Assembly: GCA_943370285.1 (NCBI GenBank)
Contig: CALRQJ020000017.1
Coordinates: 1-64,000, forward strand
Direction of reading: 5' to 3'
DNA from: CALRQJ02 sp943370285
GTDB taxonomy: Bacteria; Bacteroidota; Bacteroidia; Chitinophagales; Chitinophagaceae
DNA length: 64,000 nt
In this document: positions 11,005-20,831 of the stretch, in pieces
How positions within the stretch are numbered: the first letter of the stretch is position 1
Layout: each line of letters starts with the position of its first letter
The notes under the pieces: model-generated
Told to the model about the DNA's origin: nothing
The model's input: only the letters and a program-made list of their open reading frames with translations
The model's database searches: none
Program-made: the position numbers and the translations under genes

Positions 11005-14000
11005 CTATTTACCCAATTTAACGATGCGTTGAGAAATCGTACGGTTGGTGTACATCAATTTAACGGTGTAAATACCTGCAGCAAGGTTAGATAAATCTAC
11101 ATGAATGTAGCTATCGGCACCACCTTCGCCGTAAGATTTACTATACACTTGCTGTCCAAGGGCATTGTACACACCAAAACCACGAAGGTCGGTTGGTGCT
11201 AAGTAGTGCTGGATAGCAAATGCGGTTTGGAATGGATTTGGCGTAATCAATACACCGTTCGACTTCAATTTAGCAGGTAACTGCTTGGCTTCGAAGTTGA
11301 TGTTATCTACAAAAATGTTGTTTTCGTAGTTTTCAACGTTACGGAACTTCACTCTAATTACATTGCTTGTTCCCAACATACCGGCTAAATTGATTGAATC
11401 TCTTCTCCAAGAACGATCGTTCTTAGGAATAAATTCATAATCGTTATTGTAGTTAGGATCGTTCATGGTTTGTAACTGATAACCCCATTTTTTGTAGATT
11501 GATTGGTAGCTGATACCGCAATCTCTAGTAACGAATACTTCTAAAGTATCCATTGGGATGGCGGTACTTCCAGGATAGCTGTAAGTCAACGCACCTACAT
11601 CAAACTTCAAGAAAACAGAATCTGCACCGCTGTATTTGATGACAGGAGAAAGCATTTCATCAACTCTACCCAACTGAGCATAATTCCAGTTATTCATGTA
11701 AGCAGAAGCCACACTAAATCTACCGGCTTGTGCTGTTCTAGCCCAAGTGATCGCATCTACAGGAGTTTGAATAATATTCCATCCTGCTGGCGGGAAGGTT
11801 GTTCCTTCAAAACCTTCAACAAATGGTACCGGTCTGTTTGTCAACAAAGTGAATGTGGCATTTAAAGTATCATTACCCGGTTGTTGGTCTGTTACGTTAT
11901 TAGGTTCGCTAGTGTAATACTTGATGGTATGTAAGCCTGGGGCCAAGGTAGTGATTGGGTTAAGGGTGAAGATGGCAGCTGCACCTCTTGCTAAGTTTGC
12001 ATTAGCAAAAGTTTGAGAAACTACTGCACCGTTATCAATAGAATAATTGATTTTCAAACTACCAATGGCCAATTTACCGGCATTAGCAACTGAAATTCTT
12101 GGCGCAAATGGCAAGTCACATACTTCTGCACCTAGATTAACGAAACCTAAGTTAGCAGCATCATGGTCTGGGATGTTTTTGCCGAAAATATTGATATCAT
12201 CAACAAATACATTTTGTCCAAATCCATTCTTAGAACGTAATGCAACGAAAATAGGACCTGCATTTAAGTAAGAACCCAAATCAACTCTGGTAGCTGTGGT
12301 AGACCACATAGCAGCTGTTGGCACAAAACCAGCACCACCGGTTCCTCCGGTTGTTGCTAATTGTGAACCACCACGCTTCCAAACACTTGTCCATGTTGTA
12401 CCACAATCAGTAGATACTACAACTTCTAATGTATCAGAAAGACCTGCACTGTACACTTTATAAGCATGTTGGAAAGTAATAAATGCAGAGTCGAATGCAT
12501 TATTGAAATTAACAGCAGGAGCTCTTAAAAAGTCTAAATGACCATTTGTGGCGTAGTTATAATGGTTAACTGTAGCTGAAGCAGAACCTGTTTTAGCAGC
12601 TGTAGTGCTTCTTGTCCAAGTTAAACTACCGGTGTTTGGGTTGATGATTGCCCAGCCTGCAGGTGGGAATGTAGTTCCTTCAAATCCTTCTACTACCGGT
12701 AAAGCAACCGGAATATTTGCTACAAAAGTTCCACGAGCTGTATCATTGGATGACTGTTGATCAGCAACACCATTTGGTTCTGTTGTGTATGCAGTGTAAG
12801 TATGAGCACCAGCAGTAATACCTGTAATATTGGCTAATGTGATAGTTGCACTTGCTCCTGAAGCAATATTTTGTCCGGTAAAGCTTTGTGTAACAACTGC
12901 ACCATTATCAACTCTTGTATTTACTTTAAATGAAGTCAAGGGTAATAAACCAACGTTTTTCACCACCACTTGTGCCGGTGAAGTTGAACTACAGAAAGAA
13001 CCTGAAGGTTGATTAATAGCACTTACTTGAGCATCGTTATTTACGATATTACTACCAAAAATATTGATGTCATCTAAATAGAGGTTATTACCGTATTGGT
13101 TTACTGTTTTGAATTCAATGATGAATGCTTGGTTACGATAAGCACTAATGTTGATGCTTTCATCTTTCCATTGACTAAGCTGTGGCACATAAGCTGCAGT
13201 TTGGGCTGCTGGGGTTGATGATGCCAAAGCTAAACCTGATTTCTTCCATAGAGAAGTCCAAGTAGTACCACAATCGGTAGAAATTCTAACTTCTAATTCA
13301 TCTGCTTCGTTTACATAAGTTCTGTAAGCATAAGCAAAGTTTACAAACACTTGCGTTTGCGTCAAATTCATGATAGGTGTTTGCAATCTATCAATATGAC
13401 CAGCGTTAGTATAATTGTAGAAATCTAACCAAGCAGAAGCAGAACCTGTTTTGGCTGCTGCCGTAGTTCTAGCCCAAGTACGGGTGCCTGCATTAGGATT
13501 GATTAAAGTCCAACCGGTTGGAGGGAAAGTAGTTCCTTCAAATCCTTCAACCAATGGACCAGAATTACCAGCAGATGTACCACCGGTAATATTATTTACA
13601 GAAGCTGTATTATCTGAATTATCGGTATCGGCAACACCGTTAGGTTGAGAAACAGTAACTGTAATGGTATTTGTACCACCAGCCAATGTTAAAGAACCCA
13701 ATGTTAATGGTGTACTTGAGAAAGCACCTAAACTACCAGTCCAGTTTGTTACAACAGGTGCACCACCGTTTAATACCACACTAATTGTAGCGCTGGTTAA
13801 TGTGTTATTACCATTATTAAACAATGTGATTTGAGGGGCTATAGTACCAACGCAAAGACTTGTACCGGAAAGTGGACTTAAAATAGCAACACCAGCATTG
13901 TTAGGTATGGACACAGTTGGTGTACAGCCATTTGAAGTGGTCAAACCTACTCTATCGGGAGATGTAGTTAAAGCGGTATTCATTCTAACACACTGTAACT

Positions 14001-14964
14001 GCGTAAACATAATCATACAGGCATCTTCAGTATAATCCATGTGATTCTGCCAGTTGATACCATCTGCACCGGTTGTTGGGCAAGATGTACTGGTAACCGG
14101 ACCGGTTGTAGCACATCCAAAGTATGGACCATTAGTTGGGGGTGTATCATCTACTTGGTCAGAACCGTTACAACTTGGGTTTGAGTTACCTGGCCCCCAA
14201 GGGTGTTGTAAGTTAAAGTAGTGACCAATTTCGTGTACGGCTGTTTTACCTGCATTGTATGGAGCCTGAATATGTGCAGCACCACTACCAAAAGCACGGT
14301 AATCATTAACAAAACCATTTCTGTTATCGTTAGGAGCAAAAGTACCAGGCAAGTAAGAGTAGCCCAAAACGCCTCCGGTTAATTCAACTACCCAAATGTT
14401 TAAATATTTGGTTGGATCCCATGCAGGTTGAACCGTACTTGGGTGAGTACCGGTGGTAAACGACCCGTTATAAACCACTCTATTTATACCATTAGAAGGT
14501 GTATTGGTGGGTGTACGTTGTGCTAAGCAAAAACGTATATCACTTCTACCATATCGAGTTCTAAATGGTGTATAGACCCGCTGACTACTATCTGTAGTTG
14601 GTGCAGCACCATAAAAACGATTTAATGTGTCGATTTGGTTTTGAACGATTGTATTGGTTACAATGTTTGGATCAGGCAAAAGGATGTGTACCACAACAGG
14701 TACAGTACTGATAGCCTGCGTTCTGAATTGAGCAGCGGCATTCGGATTGTTTAATACTTCCTGAATGGCTTTTTCCAATTGGGCTTGATACGCTTCGTAT
14801 CTGGCTTTTGCTTTTGGGTCTTGTTGGAAAGTCCTCTCCATCACTTCATCTGTACCACACTTGTGCCCTGCTGTGCCATGAGGAGCTTGTGCTTTTGCAT
14901 TAAGTGAGAAAATTCCTGCAACTAGCGTCAAAACCAACAATCTGGTTAAAGTAAATTTTTTCAA
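11005..14964 (-). CDS. secreted M43 (pappalysin-like) metalloprotease with T9SS sorting domain
   Basis: Large exported zinc protease of 1319 residues. In order: a signal peptide (MKKFTLTRLLVLTLVAG, ending near NAKAQ); a catalytic domain with HEIGHYFNLQH at about 243-253 and the Met-turn segment HMDYTEDACMIMFTQ further on; then three alternating units. Each unit has a CARDB-like Ig domain and a choice-of-anchor/MAM-like domain opening with VEGFEGTTFPPxGW. The last 80 residues (ITPNPFQTAFAI, YNALGQQVYSK, GIYTVKL) are a type A T9SS sorting domain, so it should cross the outer membrane by type IX secretion and stay at the surface or be released. The three anchor units are very alike, suggesting recent duplication. 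Its substrate is unknown. Confidence 0.92.
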   Translation of the reverse strand: MKKFTLTRLLVLTLVAGIFSLNAKAQAPHGTAGHKCGTDEVMERTFQQDPKAKARYEAYQAQLEKAIQEVLNNPNAAAQFRTQAISTVPVVVHILLPDPNIVTNTIVQNQIDTLNRFYGAAPTTDSSQRVYTPFRTRYGRSDIRFCLAQRTPTNTPSNGINRVVYNGSFTTGTHPSTVQPAWDPTKYLNIWVVELTGGVLGYSYLPGTFAPNDNRNGFVNDYRAFGSGAAHIQAPYNAGKTAVHEIGHYFNLQHPWGPGNSNPSCNGSDQVDDTPPTNGPYFGCATTGPVTSTSCPTTGADGINWQNHMDYTEDACMIMFTQLQCVRMNTALTTSPDRVGLTTSNGCTPTVSIPNNAGVAILSPLSGTSLCVGTIAPQITLFNNGNNTLTSATISVVLNGGAPVVTNWTGSLGAFSSTPLTLGSLTLAGGTNTITVTVSQPNGVADTDNSDNTASVNNITGGTSAGNSGPLVEGFEGTTFPPTGWTLINPNAGTRTWARTTAAAKTGSASAWLDFYNYTNAGHIDRLQTPIMNLTQTQVFVNFAYAYRTYVNEADELEVRISTDCGTTWTSLWKKSGLALASSTPAAQTAAYVPQLSQWKDESINISAYRNQAFIIEFKTVNQYGNNLYLDDINIFGSNIVNNDAQVSAINQPSGSFCSSTSPAQVVVKNVGLLPLTSFKVNTRVDNGAVVTQSFTGQNIASGASATITLANITGITAGAHTYTAYTTEPNGVADQQSSNDTARGTFVANIPVALPVVEGFEGTTFPPAGWAIINPNTGSLTWTRSTTAAKTGSASATVNHYNYATNGHLDFLRAPAVNFNNAFDSAFITFQHAYKVYSAGLSDTLEVVVSTDCGTTWTSVWKRGGSQLATTGGTGGAGFVPTAAMWSTTATRVDLGSYLNAGPIFVALRSKNGFGQNVFVDDINIFGKNIPDHDAANLGFVNLGAEVCDLPFAPRISVANAGKLAIGSLKINYSIDNGAVVSQTFANANLARGAAAIFTLNPITTLAPGLHTIKYYTSEPNNVTDQQPGNDTLNATFTLLTNRPVPFVEGFEGTTFPPAGWNIIQTPVDAITWARTAQAGRFSVASAYMNNWNYAQLGRVDEMLSPVIKYSGADSVFLKFDVGALTYSYPGSTAIPMDTLEVFVTRDCGISYQSIYKKWGYQLQTMNDPNYNNDYEFIPKNDRSWRRDSINLAGMLGTSNVIRVKFRNVENYENNIFVDNINFEAKQLPAKLKSNGVLITPNPFQTAFAIQHYLAPTDLRGFGVYNALGQQVYSKSYGEGGADSYIHVDLSNLAAGIYTVKLMYTNRTISQRIVKLGK

Positions 14965-15057
14965 AGCAGAAAAGTTTTGTTAATAATTGATAATAATCAG
15001 CGATAAAAATAGGGAAAAAATGGCAAGTCAAAAAAATGTGTTAAAACTGTTGAAGTT

Positions 15058-15096
15058 TTTAGCGCAATAAAGGTGAATTGTTCTCCTTTATTGCGC
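15058..15096. terminator. possible terminator hairpin
   Basis: GCGCAATAAAGG and CCTTTATTGCGC form a long stem around a short loop, about 55 bp past the stop of the MFS gene. There is no clear T-run on the minus strand, so its activity as a terminator is uncertain. Apart from this, 14965-15150 shows nothing. Confidence 0.5.
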
Positions 15097-15150
15097 CAAT
15101 AGCTCCTTTTTTAGGTGTTTATAAGCATCTAAACCTTACCCAATTAGGGT

Positions 15151-16389
15151 TTAATGTGTGATAGCTGTTAGTTGTTCGGGATTGTGTTTGTATTTGAATA
15201 CAAGTGGAAAAATAATTCCCAATACCAAAGCATAACCTGCAAATACTAACCAAGCATTCTGCCAATTGGTAATGCCATCGGCAGTAAAAAAATCAACCAC
15301 CAAACCGGCACTATAGCCACCAATCATCGCACCAACGCCGTTGGTCATCAACATAAATAACCCTTGAGAGCTTGCTCTAATAGCTACCGGTGCTTCTTTT
15401 TCTACAAATAATGACCCGGAAATATTGAAAAAATCGAATGCCATTCCGTACACAATCATCGAAGCCAATAACAGCGGCATTCCACTACCCGGATTACCAT
15501 AAGCAAATAAGCCAAAACGGAGTACCCATGCAAAAATGCTCATGAGCATTACCTGACGAATACCGAATTTTTTTAAAAAGAAAGGAATAGCCAGTATGAA
15601 TAAGGTTTCTGAAATCTGAGAGATAGAAAGCGTAAGGATTTCATGCTTAACTATAAAGGAATCTGGATAAGTGGGCTTGAAGCTGCCTAAAAAAGATCCG
15701 CCGAAGGCGTTTGTTATTTGCAAAGCTGCTCCTAAGAGCATCGAAAACACAAAGAAAATAGCCATCTTCTTTTGCTTAAATAATACAAAAGCATCTAAGC
15801 CCAATTGAGTGACAAGGGAAGTACTCTTTTGTTTGTTGGGCGGACAAGCAGGAATGGTGAATGCATATAATCCCAAACAGGCGGCTGATGTAGCGCTAAA
15901 AATTAACTGCATGTTGGTGGCTTTCCAGCCGGTTAAATCAACAATCCACATGGCTAAAATAAAACCAACTGTACCCCAAGAACGAATGGGTGGAAAGTCT
16001 TTGATAACGTCAAAGCCTTTTTGAGAGAGTACATTGTACGAAACTGTGTTGGTTAACGCAATGGTTGGCATGTAAAAAATAGAATTAGCCAACATTACCC
16101 AGAAAAAAGTGGTAGGGTCTGTTATGGTAGAAGCCCAAACTAAAGTGGTAGCGCCGATTAAATGACAAAGGCCTAATACTCTTTCGGCGTTGAGGTATTT
16201 GTCAGCAATAATGCCCATAATGGCAGGACTGATCAGCGAAGCGATACCTAAAGTAGAAAACACCGCACCAATTTGTGCACCGGTAAAATTCAATCCTCCA
16301 CCCAAGTAGCCACCAATAGAAATGAGCCAAGCACCCCACACAAAAAATTGCAAAAAGCTAAGAATCGTTAATCGGAATTTAATAGACAT
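15151..16389 (-). CDS. nucleoside MFS transporter (NupG/XapB-like)
   Basis: Inner-membrane transporter of the major facilitator superfamily with about 12 hydrophobic segments. The N-terminal RLTILSFLQFFVWGAWLISI, the segment IGAVFSTLGIASLISPAIMG and IIADKYLNAERVL in the first cytoplasmic loop are typical of the nucleoside:H+ symporter group related to NupG. Its 412 residues are normal. It stands alone between the M43 protease and the glycan operon, so the substrate is assigned from family resemblance only. Confidence 0.85.
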   Translation of the reverse strand: MSIKFRLTILSFLQFFVWGAWLISIGGYLGGGLNFTGAQIGAVFSTLGIASLISPAIMGIIADKYLNAERVLGLCHLIGATTLVWASTITDPTTFFWVMLANSIFYMPTIALTNTVSYNVLSQKGFDVIKDFPPIRSWGTVGFILAMWIVDLTGWKATNMQLIFSATSAACLGLYAFTIPACPPNKQKSTSLVTQLGLDAFVLFKQKKMAIFFVFSMLLGAALQITNAFGGSFLGSFKPTYPDSFIVKHEILTLSISQISETLFILAIPFFLKKFGIRQVMLMSIFAWVLRFGLFAYGNPGSGMPLLLASMIVYGMAFDFFNISGSLFVEKEAPVAIRASSQGLFMLMTNGVGAMIGGYSAGLVVDFFTADGITNWQNAWLVFAGYALVLGIIFPLVFKYKHNPEQLTAITH

Positions 16390-16484
16390 AAAAGCCGTTT
16401 TGGTTGATAGAATAAAGTGGAAGATAAGCGAAAAGTTTGAACAAGCTCATTCTGAAAAAATCACTTTTTTTCAGAGACAACTAC

Positions 16485-17357
16485 TTACAACTTTATCCAA
16501 CCATCGGGGTAAAGGTCTTTGGTATTATATGGTGCTTTATTAAACCAATGCTTAGGCGCAATTACTGTTTTATTTGGATTGGAGTTTAGATAGGCTGCCC
16601 ACCAACTGAAAGTACTGTTTGCGATGATATTATGCCGACAACAACTAATCAAATAAAAATCTTCGAATGCTGTTGATGTTAAACTACCTGAAACAAATAT
16701 TGCATCATTGGGCAATTGCAAATTGCTGCTCACCCAATCCGGATTATCGGAGAAAATATAAAAAACACTTGTAGGATACATTATTTGCAAATGATGGATA
16801 GCAGATTGATAATATGCATCATCTAATATTCCATGATATTCCCGAACAACTGCATTATTATAATCACCGCGACGGATGTGGATAGATACTGATTCTTTTT
16901 GTTGTATTTGATTTCCCAAATCAATTACATTTTTAATAACTTCTTGCTTAAAAACAAAGCCGTCTTTGATTTGATGGTTGATATTGGAAAAGTATTTTGG
17001 TGATTGTCTGTAGCCTTTAAGTAAAAGATGATTTCTTGCTTTATAAAAATTGGGATCGAAAGTAAAATCAACCTCTTTATACATCTTTCGTTTAAATGGA
17101 GGTAAGCATTTTTGCCAGTAAGCATCAAAAAAAGAGGAAGGCTCAAGTGTTTTGATTTCTGCTGCTGTAGCTATTTGTGGTGCTGCAATAATGTTTTGCA
17201 AATCAAACTGTCTGATAGTTCCAATTGCTTCATCAGGTTTCAACAATTCTGTAATTGCTACTTTGCATTCTACACCATGATGAGTTGCCAAGCTTAATCC
17301 GGCAGCATATTGAAACAACTGGTTTCCCAGCCCGCCTTTCAAATGGGTAATAATCAT
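16485..17357 (-). CDS. glycosyltransferase family 11 (alpha-1,2-fucosyltransferase-like)
   Basis: Probably adds fucose in alpha-1,2 linkage (or a related deoxysugar) to a surface glycan. The start MIITHLKGGLGNQLFQYAAG carries the GGLGNQ(L/M)FQYA signature of GT11. The second hallmark HIRRGDY lies mid-protein, and NSTFSWWAAYLN closes the donor site. The ATG overlaps the stop of the upstream methyltransferase by 4 nt (ATGA), so the genes are translationally coupled. At 290 residues it is normal. It is the last gene of a four-gene operon with three methyltransferase-type proteins. The acceptor cannot be read from sequence. Confidence 0.9.
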   Translation of the reverse strand: MIITHLKGGLGNQLFQYAAGLSLATHHGVECKVAITELLKPDEAIGTIRQFDLQNIIAAPQIATAAEIKTLEPSSFFDAYWQKCLPPFKRKMYKEVDFTFDPNFYKARNHLLLKGYRQSPKYFSNINHQIKDGFVFKQEVIKNVIDLGNQIQQKESVSIHIRRGDYNNAVVREYHGILDDAYYQSAIHHLQIMYPTSVFYIFSDNPDWVSSNLQLPNDAIFVSGSLTSTAFEDFYLISCCRHNIIANSTFSWWAAYLNSNPNKTVIAPKHWFNKAPYNTKDLYPDGWIKL

Positions 17358-18046
17358 TTTTTCTGTGCAAATACATGAATACCGTAACACAACAATTCTT
17401 CGGAATTATTATTACAGCGACTCAACTTTTGTAAGGTAATCAGTTGTAGATGGGTGAATATTTTATCAAAGAAATTATAGCCCTTACTGTATTGTCCCGC
17501 CACTCTTTTTACTCGTCTAACTTCTTGAGCAACAAATTCAAAATAGTTGCCATTTTGCTGTAGGTCAACAAAATCGTAACCCATTGATCCTAAATGGTGT
17601 TGGTAAAAATATTTGCTCAATCCTGTTGCAAAATGGTAAGGTGCAAAATGCGTTAAACTGGCAAATGGTGCGGTAATCAATAGGTAACCGCCGGGTTTTA
17701 ATACTCGGTCTAATTCTTTTAATGCGGCAACAGGATCTGGAACATGTTCTAATACTTCAGTACACATCACCGCATCAAAACTGCCCGACTCAACAGGTAT
17801 TGCGGTAATGTCAGAAATAATGTCCAGCTTGGTATTATCCCATGTGCCGGTTTGCAATCCTTCATTGCCGGTACCATCGTATTGGGCAAAATCTTGCGAT
17901 ACATAATTGAGATGACCACAGAATTTTTTGAATTGACACTCTCCTGCACCTGCATCTAGAATTGTTGCTCCTGCAGGAATTTTTTTCAAAGTTGCTTCAA
18001 TCCACTGTACCCTATTTGACTCATTGCTATTGCCAACTGTAAACAT
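17354..18046 (-). CDS. class I SAM-dependent methyltransferase
   Basis: Cytoplasmic methyltransferase of 230 residues. SAM-binding motif I is ATILDAGAGECQFKKF near residue 29. The segment FDAVMCTEVLEHVPDP and the following LKELDRVLKPGGYLLI are the usual motifs of the UbiE/COQ5-like Methyltransf_11 fold. It sits in the glycan operon, six bases after the FkbM gene and overlapping the GT11 gene by 4 nt, so a sugar or glycolipid is a likely substrate. That is inference from context. Confidence 0.87.
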   Translation of the reverse strand: MFTVGNSNESNRVQWIEATLKKIPAGATILDAGAGECQFKKFCGHLNYVSQDFAQYDGTGNEGLQTGTWDNTKLDIISDITAIPVESGSFDAVMCTEVLEHVPDPVAALKELDRVLKPGGYLLITAPFASLTHFAPYHFATGLSKYFYQHHLGSMGYDFVDLQQNGNYFEFVAQEVRRVKRVAGQYSKGYNFFDKIFTHLQLITLQKLSRCNNNSEELLCYGIHVFAQKK

Positions 18047-18052
18047 ATATTG

Positions 18053-18835
18053 CTATTTATTACTCCTAAAATAAACATCACCAAACAAAGTATCTATAAA
18101 TGCTTTACTGTTAGTGGTGGCAGTAAATGCGGTTTGCGTTTGCCACTCATTTAACACCAAAGCCATTTCTTCTACCGCTGCATAGTTGAAAGAAGCTGCT
18201 TCACTCAAATGCGATAAAGTATGTATGCATTGCTGTAGATTAGCTTGCAATTCCGGCACACAATATTCTAAAGATAAAGCAGGAATAGCTTGGTGCAATC
18301 CGCTCAACACTTCTGTCTCAAAACCTTCTACATCAATTTTTGCAAATACAGGTATACCATACTTTTCAATTAACGCATCGAATGTAGTGATGGGTACTTT
18401 TATGGTATCTACCCATTGGTGTTGTTTGAACCGCTCTGTACCGGTAGCCGCAATAAAATCTGTACTAAAAGTAGATATGGTAGAGTCTGTTGCAATATGC
18501 ATATCCAATTCACCGGCCTTACTGCCTAAGCCTACATTTTCTATTTGAATGGTATTGCCAAATTTTTGTTTCAACATAGCAGCACAGTTGGGCTGAGGTT
18601 CTACCGCTACCACTTTTGCTCCTAATGCCAAAAAAACTTCTACCCTATTACCAACGTTAGCGCCAATGTCAAACACCAAATCGCCGGGTTGAATGAACTG
18701 TTTATAAAAATCCACTTTCAATGGAAACTGACGTTTTTCTTCAGCTACCTTCCACCGTTCAAAACCTCTTTTTTGTTTGGCGATATAGGCCTTATAAATA
18801 GGGGTAGCTTTTATGATATTTTTAATCAGACTCAT
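18053..18835 (-). CDS. FkbM family methyltransferase
   Basis: SAM-dependent methyltransferase of 260 residues. It shows the FkbM pattern: DLVFDIGANVGNRVEVFLALG at about 52-72, VVAVEPQPNCAAMLKQKFG, and KIDVEGFETEVLSGL further on. Members often O-methylate sugars or polyketides. It overlaps the stop of the upstream DUF268 gene by 4 nt and is followed by another methyltransferase, so it belongs to the same operon. Confidence 0.92.
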   Translation of the reverse strand: MSLIKNIIKATPIYKAYIAKQKRGFERWKVAEEKRQFPLKVDFYKQFIQPGDLVFDIGANVGNRVEVFLALGAKVVAVEPQPNCAAMLKQKFGNTIQIENVGLGSKAGELDMHIATDSTISTFSTDFIAATGTERFKQHQWVDTIKVPITTFDALIEKYGIPVFAKIDVEGFETEVLSGLHQAIPALSLEYCVPELQANLQQCIHTLSHLSEAASFNYAAVEEMALVLNEWQTQTAFTATTNSKAFIDTLFGDVYFRSNK

Positions 18836-19617
18836 GAATTAGATTTTTTAAACCAAAAACAGCCGCAGCCATAAGCTTGCTGTGCCACCAATTGTGGATT
18901 GGCATGTTCAATTAATCCGCCGGCATCGGGCACTAAAGAAAACTCCTCCAATTCACATCCGGAAAACATATCAATCACCAATTCATAACCATAAATACGA
19001 TGGGCATTGAACTCAATTCTTTGCTTGCCCACCGGTGTTACAAATAAAATATCGCCACCGGGTTTGGTAATGCGTTTTAGTTCATTGATGGCTTTAATAT
19101 CGCCTTTCGGATCAATGGTATCGCCATATCTACCTAAACCAATATGCTCCACTGTATGCATGCAGCTGACAGATGCAAAACTATTGTCGGCGATGTCTAA
19201 ATTACACAAATCGGCAAAATGGCCTTCCCAACCACTTAGTTTCAATTCAGCAGGACGATAATCATAAAACGTAACCGGAATAAATGCTGATACAATACTA
19301 CTAAACCCAAGAATGGAAGAAAAATCAACATGGTGTTGCGGTTTGGTTTTGGCTAAAATTCTTGCCGCCCAAGCCGGATGATAGATATAATGTTGATCGA
19401 ACGGTGTGTATACTACGCTATCTTTTAAACAGGGATAAATATCCTTTGCATGTACCGTAAACCGTCCATCATTTTGAGCAATAAACCGGCTCTTTTGTTG
19501 CCAAAAGCCAAAAAAACCAATCACTCGTTTAGGAAACCGAATGAGTATATCTTTTGCCAGTTGAATGCTGTAATTTTTGATGTACATGGCCTTGAATGTG
19601 GCTGCAAAATAAGGCAT
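18832..19617 (-). CDS. DUF268 protein (methyltransferase-like)
   Basis: First gene of the glycan operon, 261 residues. It resembles the DUF268 family of Rossmann-like proteins found in polysaccharide clusters: HVDFSSILGFSSIVSAF stands at the motif I position, DLCNLDIADNSFASVSCMHT and VEHIGLGRYGDTIDP follow, then ELKRITKPGGDILFVTPVG. The motif I region lacks the glycine-rich loop, so SAM binding is not certain. An alternative ATG ten codons inside (19587) gives MYIKNYSIQL. It overlaps the FkbM gene by 4 nt. Confidence 0.75.
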   Translation of the reverse strand: MPYFAATFKAMYIKNYSIQLAKDILIRFPKRVIGFFGFWQQKSRFIAQNDGRFTVHAKDIYPCLKDSVVYTPFDQHYIYHPAWAARILAKTKPQHHVDFSSILGFSSIVSAFIPVTFYDYRPAELKLSGWEGHFADLCNLDIADNSFASVSCMHTVEHIGLGRYGDTIDPKGDIKAINELKRITKPGGDILFVTPVGKQRIEFNAHRIYGYELVIDMFSGCELEEFSLVPDAGGLIEHANPQLVAQQAYGCGCFWFKKSNS

Positions 19618-19781
19618 AAAGCCTAAGTTGGTAAAATGAGATATTTGGTATTGAAAATCGGGTTTGCTATATCAACATCTGCCGTAGGCTTTATTTCTCT
19701 GCCAATTTGGGTTTGAAACAGTTATTCCTATATTTTTGCCCTGCTTTTAAAGCAAGTAACAGCAAATACCAATAGACAATT

Positions 19782-20768
19782 ATGCGACAAATTGCATTTC
19801 GTGAAGCCCTTCGTGAAGCCATGAGTGAAGAAATGCGCCGTGATGAAAGGGTGCTATTAATGGGTGAAGAAGTAGCCGAATATAATGGTGCTTATAAGGT
19901 AAGCCAAGGCATGTTGGCTGAATTTGGACCTAAAAGAGTGATTGACACACCAATTTCTGAGTTAGGATTTGCCGCTGTAGCGGTAGGTGCTGCTCAAAAT
20001 GGTTTGAGACCTATTGTTGAGTTTATGACTTGGAATTTTGCTGTATTGCCCTTAGACCAAATTTTAAACACGGCTAGTAAAATGTTGGCCATGAGTGGTG
20101 GTCAGGTTGGATGTCCTATTGTTTTTCGTGGTGCCAATGGTTCTGCAGGTCAGTTGGGTGCACAACACTCTACTGCTTTTGAAAGCATGTATGCCAATAT
20201 TCCCGGTTTAAAAGTGGTATCACCATCAAATGGTTATGACGCTAAAGGATTGTTGAAGCAAGCCATTCGTTTTGAAGAAGACCCTATCATGTTTATGGAA
20301 AGTGAAGTGATGTATGGAGAAAAATGTGAAGTACCAGAAGAAGAATATTACATTCCATTAGGCAAGGCCGATGTTAAAAGACAAGGTCGTGATATTACTA
20401 TTGTTTCTTTCAACAAAATGATGAAAGTGGCATTGGGCGCTGCAGAAGAATTAGAAAAAGAAGGTGTTAGTGCTGAAGTGATTGACTTACGTACTATTCG
20501 TCCGTTAGATTGGATGACGATTTTAGAAAGTGTGAAGAAGACCAATCGTTTGGTGATTGTGGAAGAACAGTGGCCATTTGCTTCGGTAAGTTCTGAAATT
20601 ACTTATCGCATTCAAAAAGAAGGATTTGATTATTTAGATGCACCTATCCGCCGTATCACAAGTGCTGATGCACCTATGCACTACGCTCCAAACTTAGCTG
20701 CATTGGCTATTCCGGACGTAAGTAGAACCGTTAAACTCGTAAAAGAAGTGATGTTCACTAAAAAATAA
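19782..20768 (+). CDS. pdhB: pyruvate dehydrogenase E1 component, beta subunit
   Basis: Beta subunit of the heterotetrameric thiamine-diphosphate E1, which decarboxylates pyruvate for acetyl-CoA formation. Its 328 residues fit. MRQIAFREALREAMSEEMRR opens the pyrimidine-binding domain; VLLMGEEVAEYNGAYKVSQG, DTPISELGF, GQLGAQHST and the C-terminal transketolase segment VIDLRTIRPLDW, IVEEQWPFASV follow. No alpha subunit or E2 lies beside it. A terminator follows directly. Confidence 0.95.
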   Translation: MRQIAFREALREAMSEEMRRDERVLLMGEEVAEYNGAYKVSQGMLAEFGPKRVIDTPISELGFAAVAVGAAQNGLRPIVEFMTWNFAVLPLDQILNTASKMLAMSGGQVGCPIVFRGANGSAGQLGAQHSTAFESMYANIPGLKVVSPSNGYDAKGLLKQAIRFEEDPIMFMESEVMYGEKCEVPEEEYYIPLGKADVKRQGRDITIVSFNKMMKVALGAAEELEKEGVSAEVIDLRTIRPLDWMTILESVKKTNRLVIVEEQWPFASVSSEITYRIQKEGFDYLDAPIRRITSADAPMHYAPNLAALAIPDVSRTVKLVKEVMFTKK

Positions 20769-20790
20769 ACCAACTAATCGCTTATCACCA

Positions 20791-20821
20791 ATCCCGAAGT
20801 ATTAAACGCTTCGGGATTTTT
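20791..20821 (+). terminator. rho-independent terminator after pdhB
   Basis: ATCCCGAAG / CTTCGGGAT stem, then TTTTTAATT. It lies 22 bp past the pdhB stop and just before the receptor gene. Confidence 0.85.
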
Positions 20822-20831
20822 AATTGTTACT

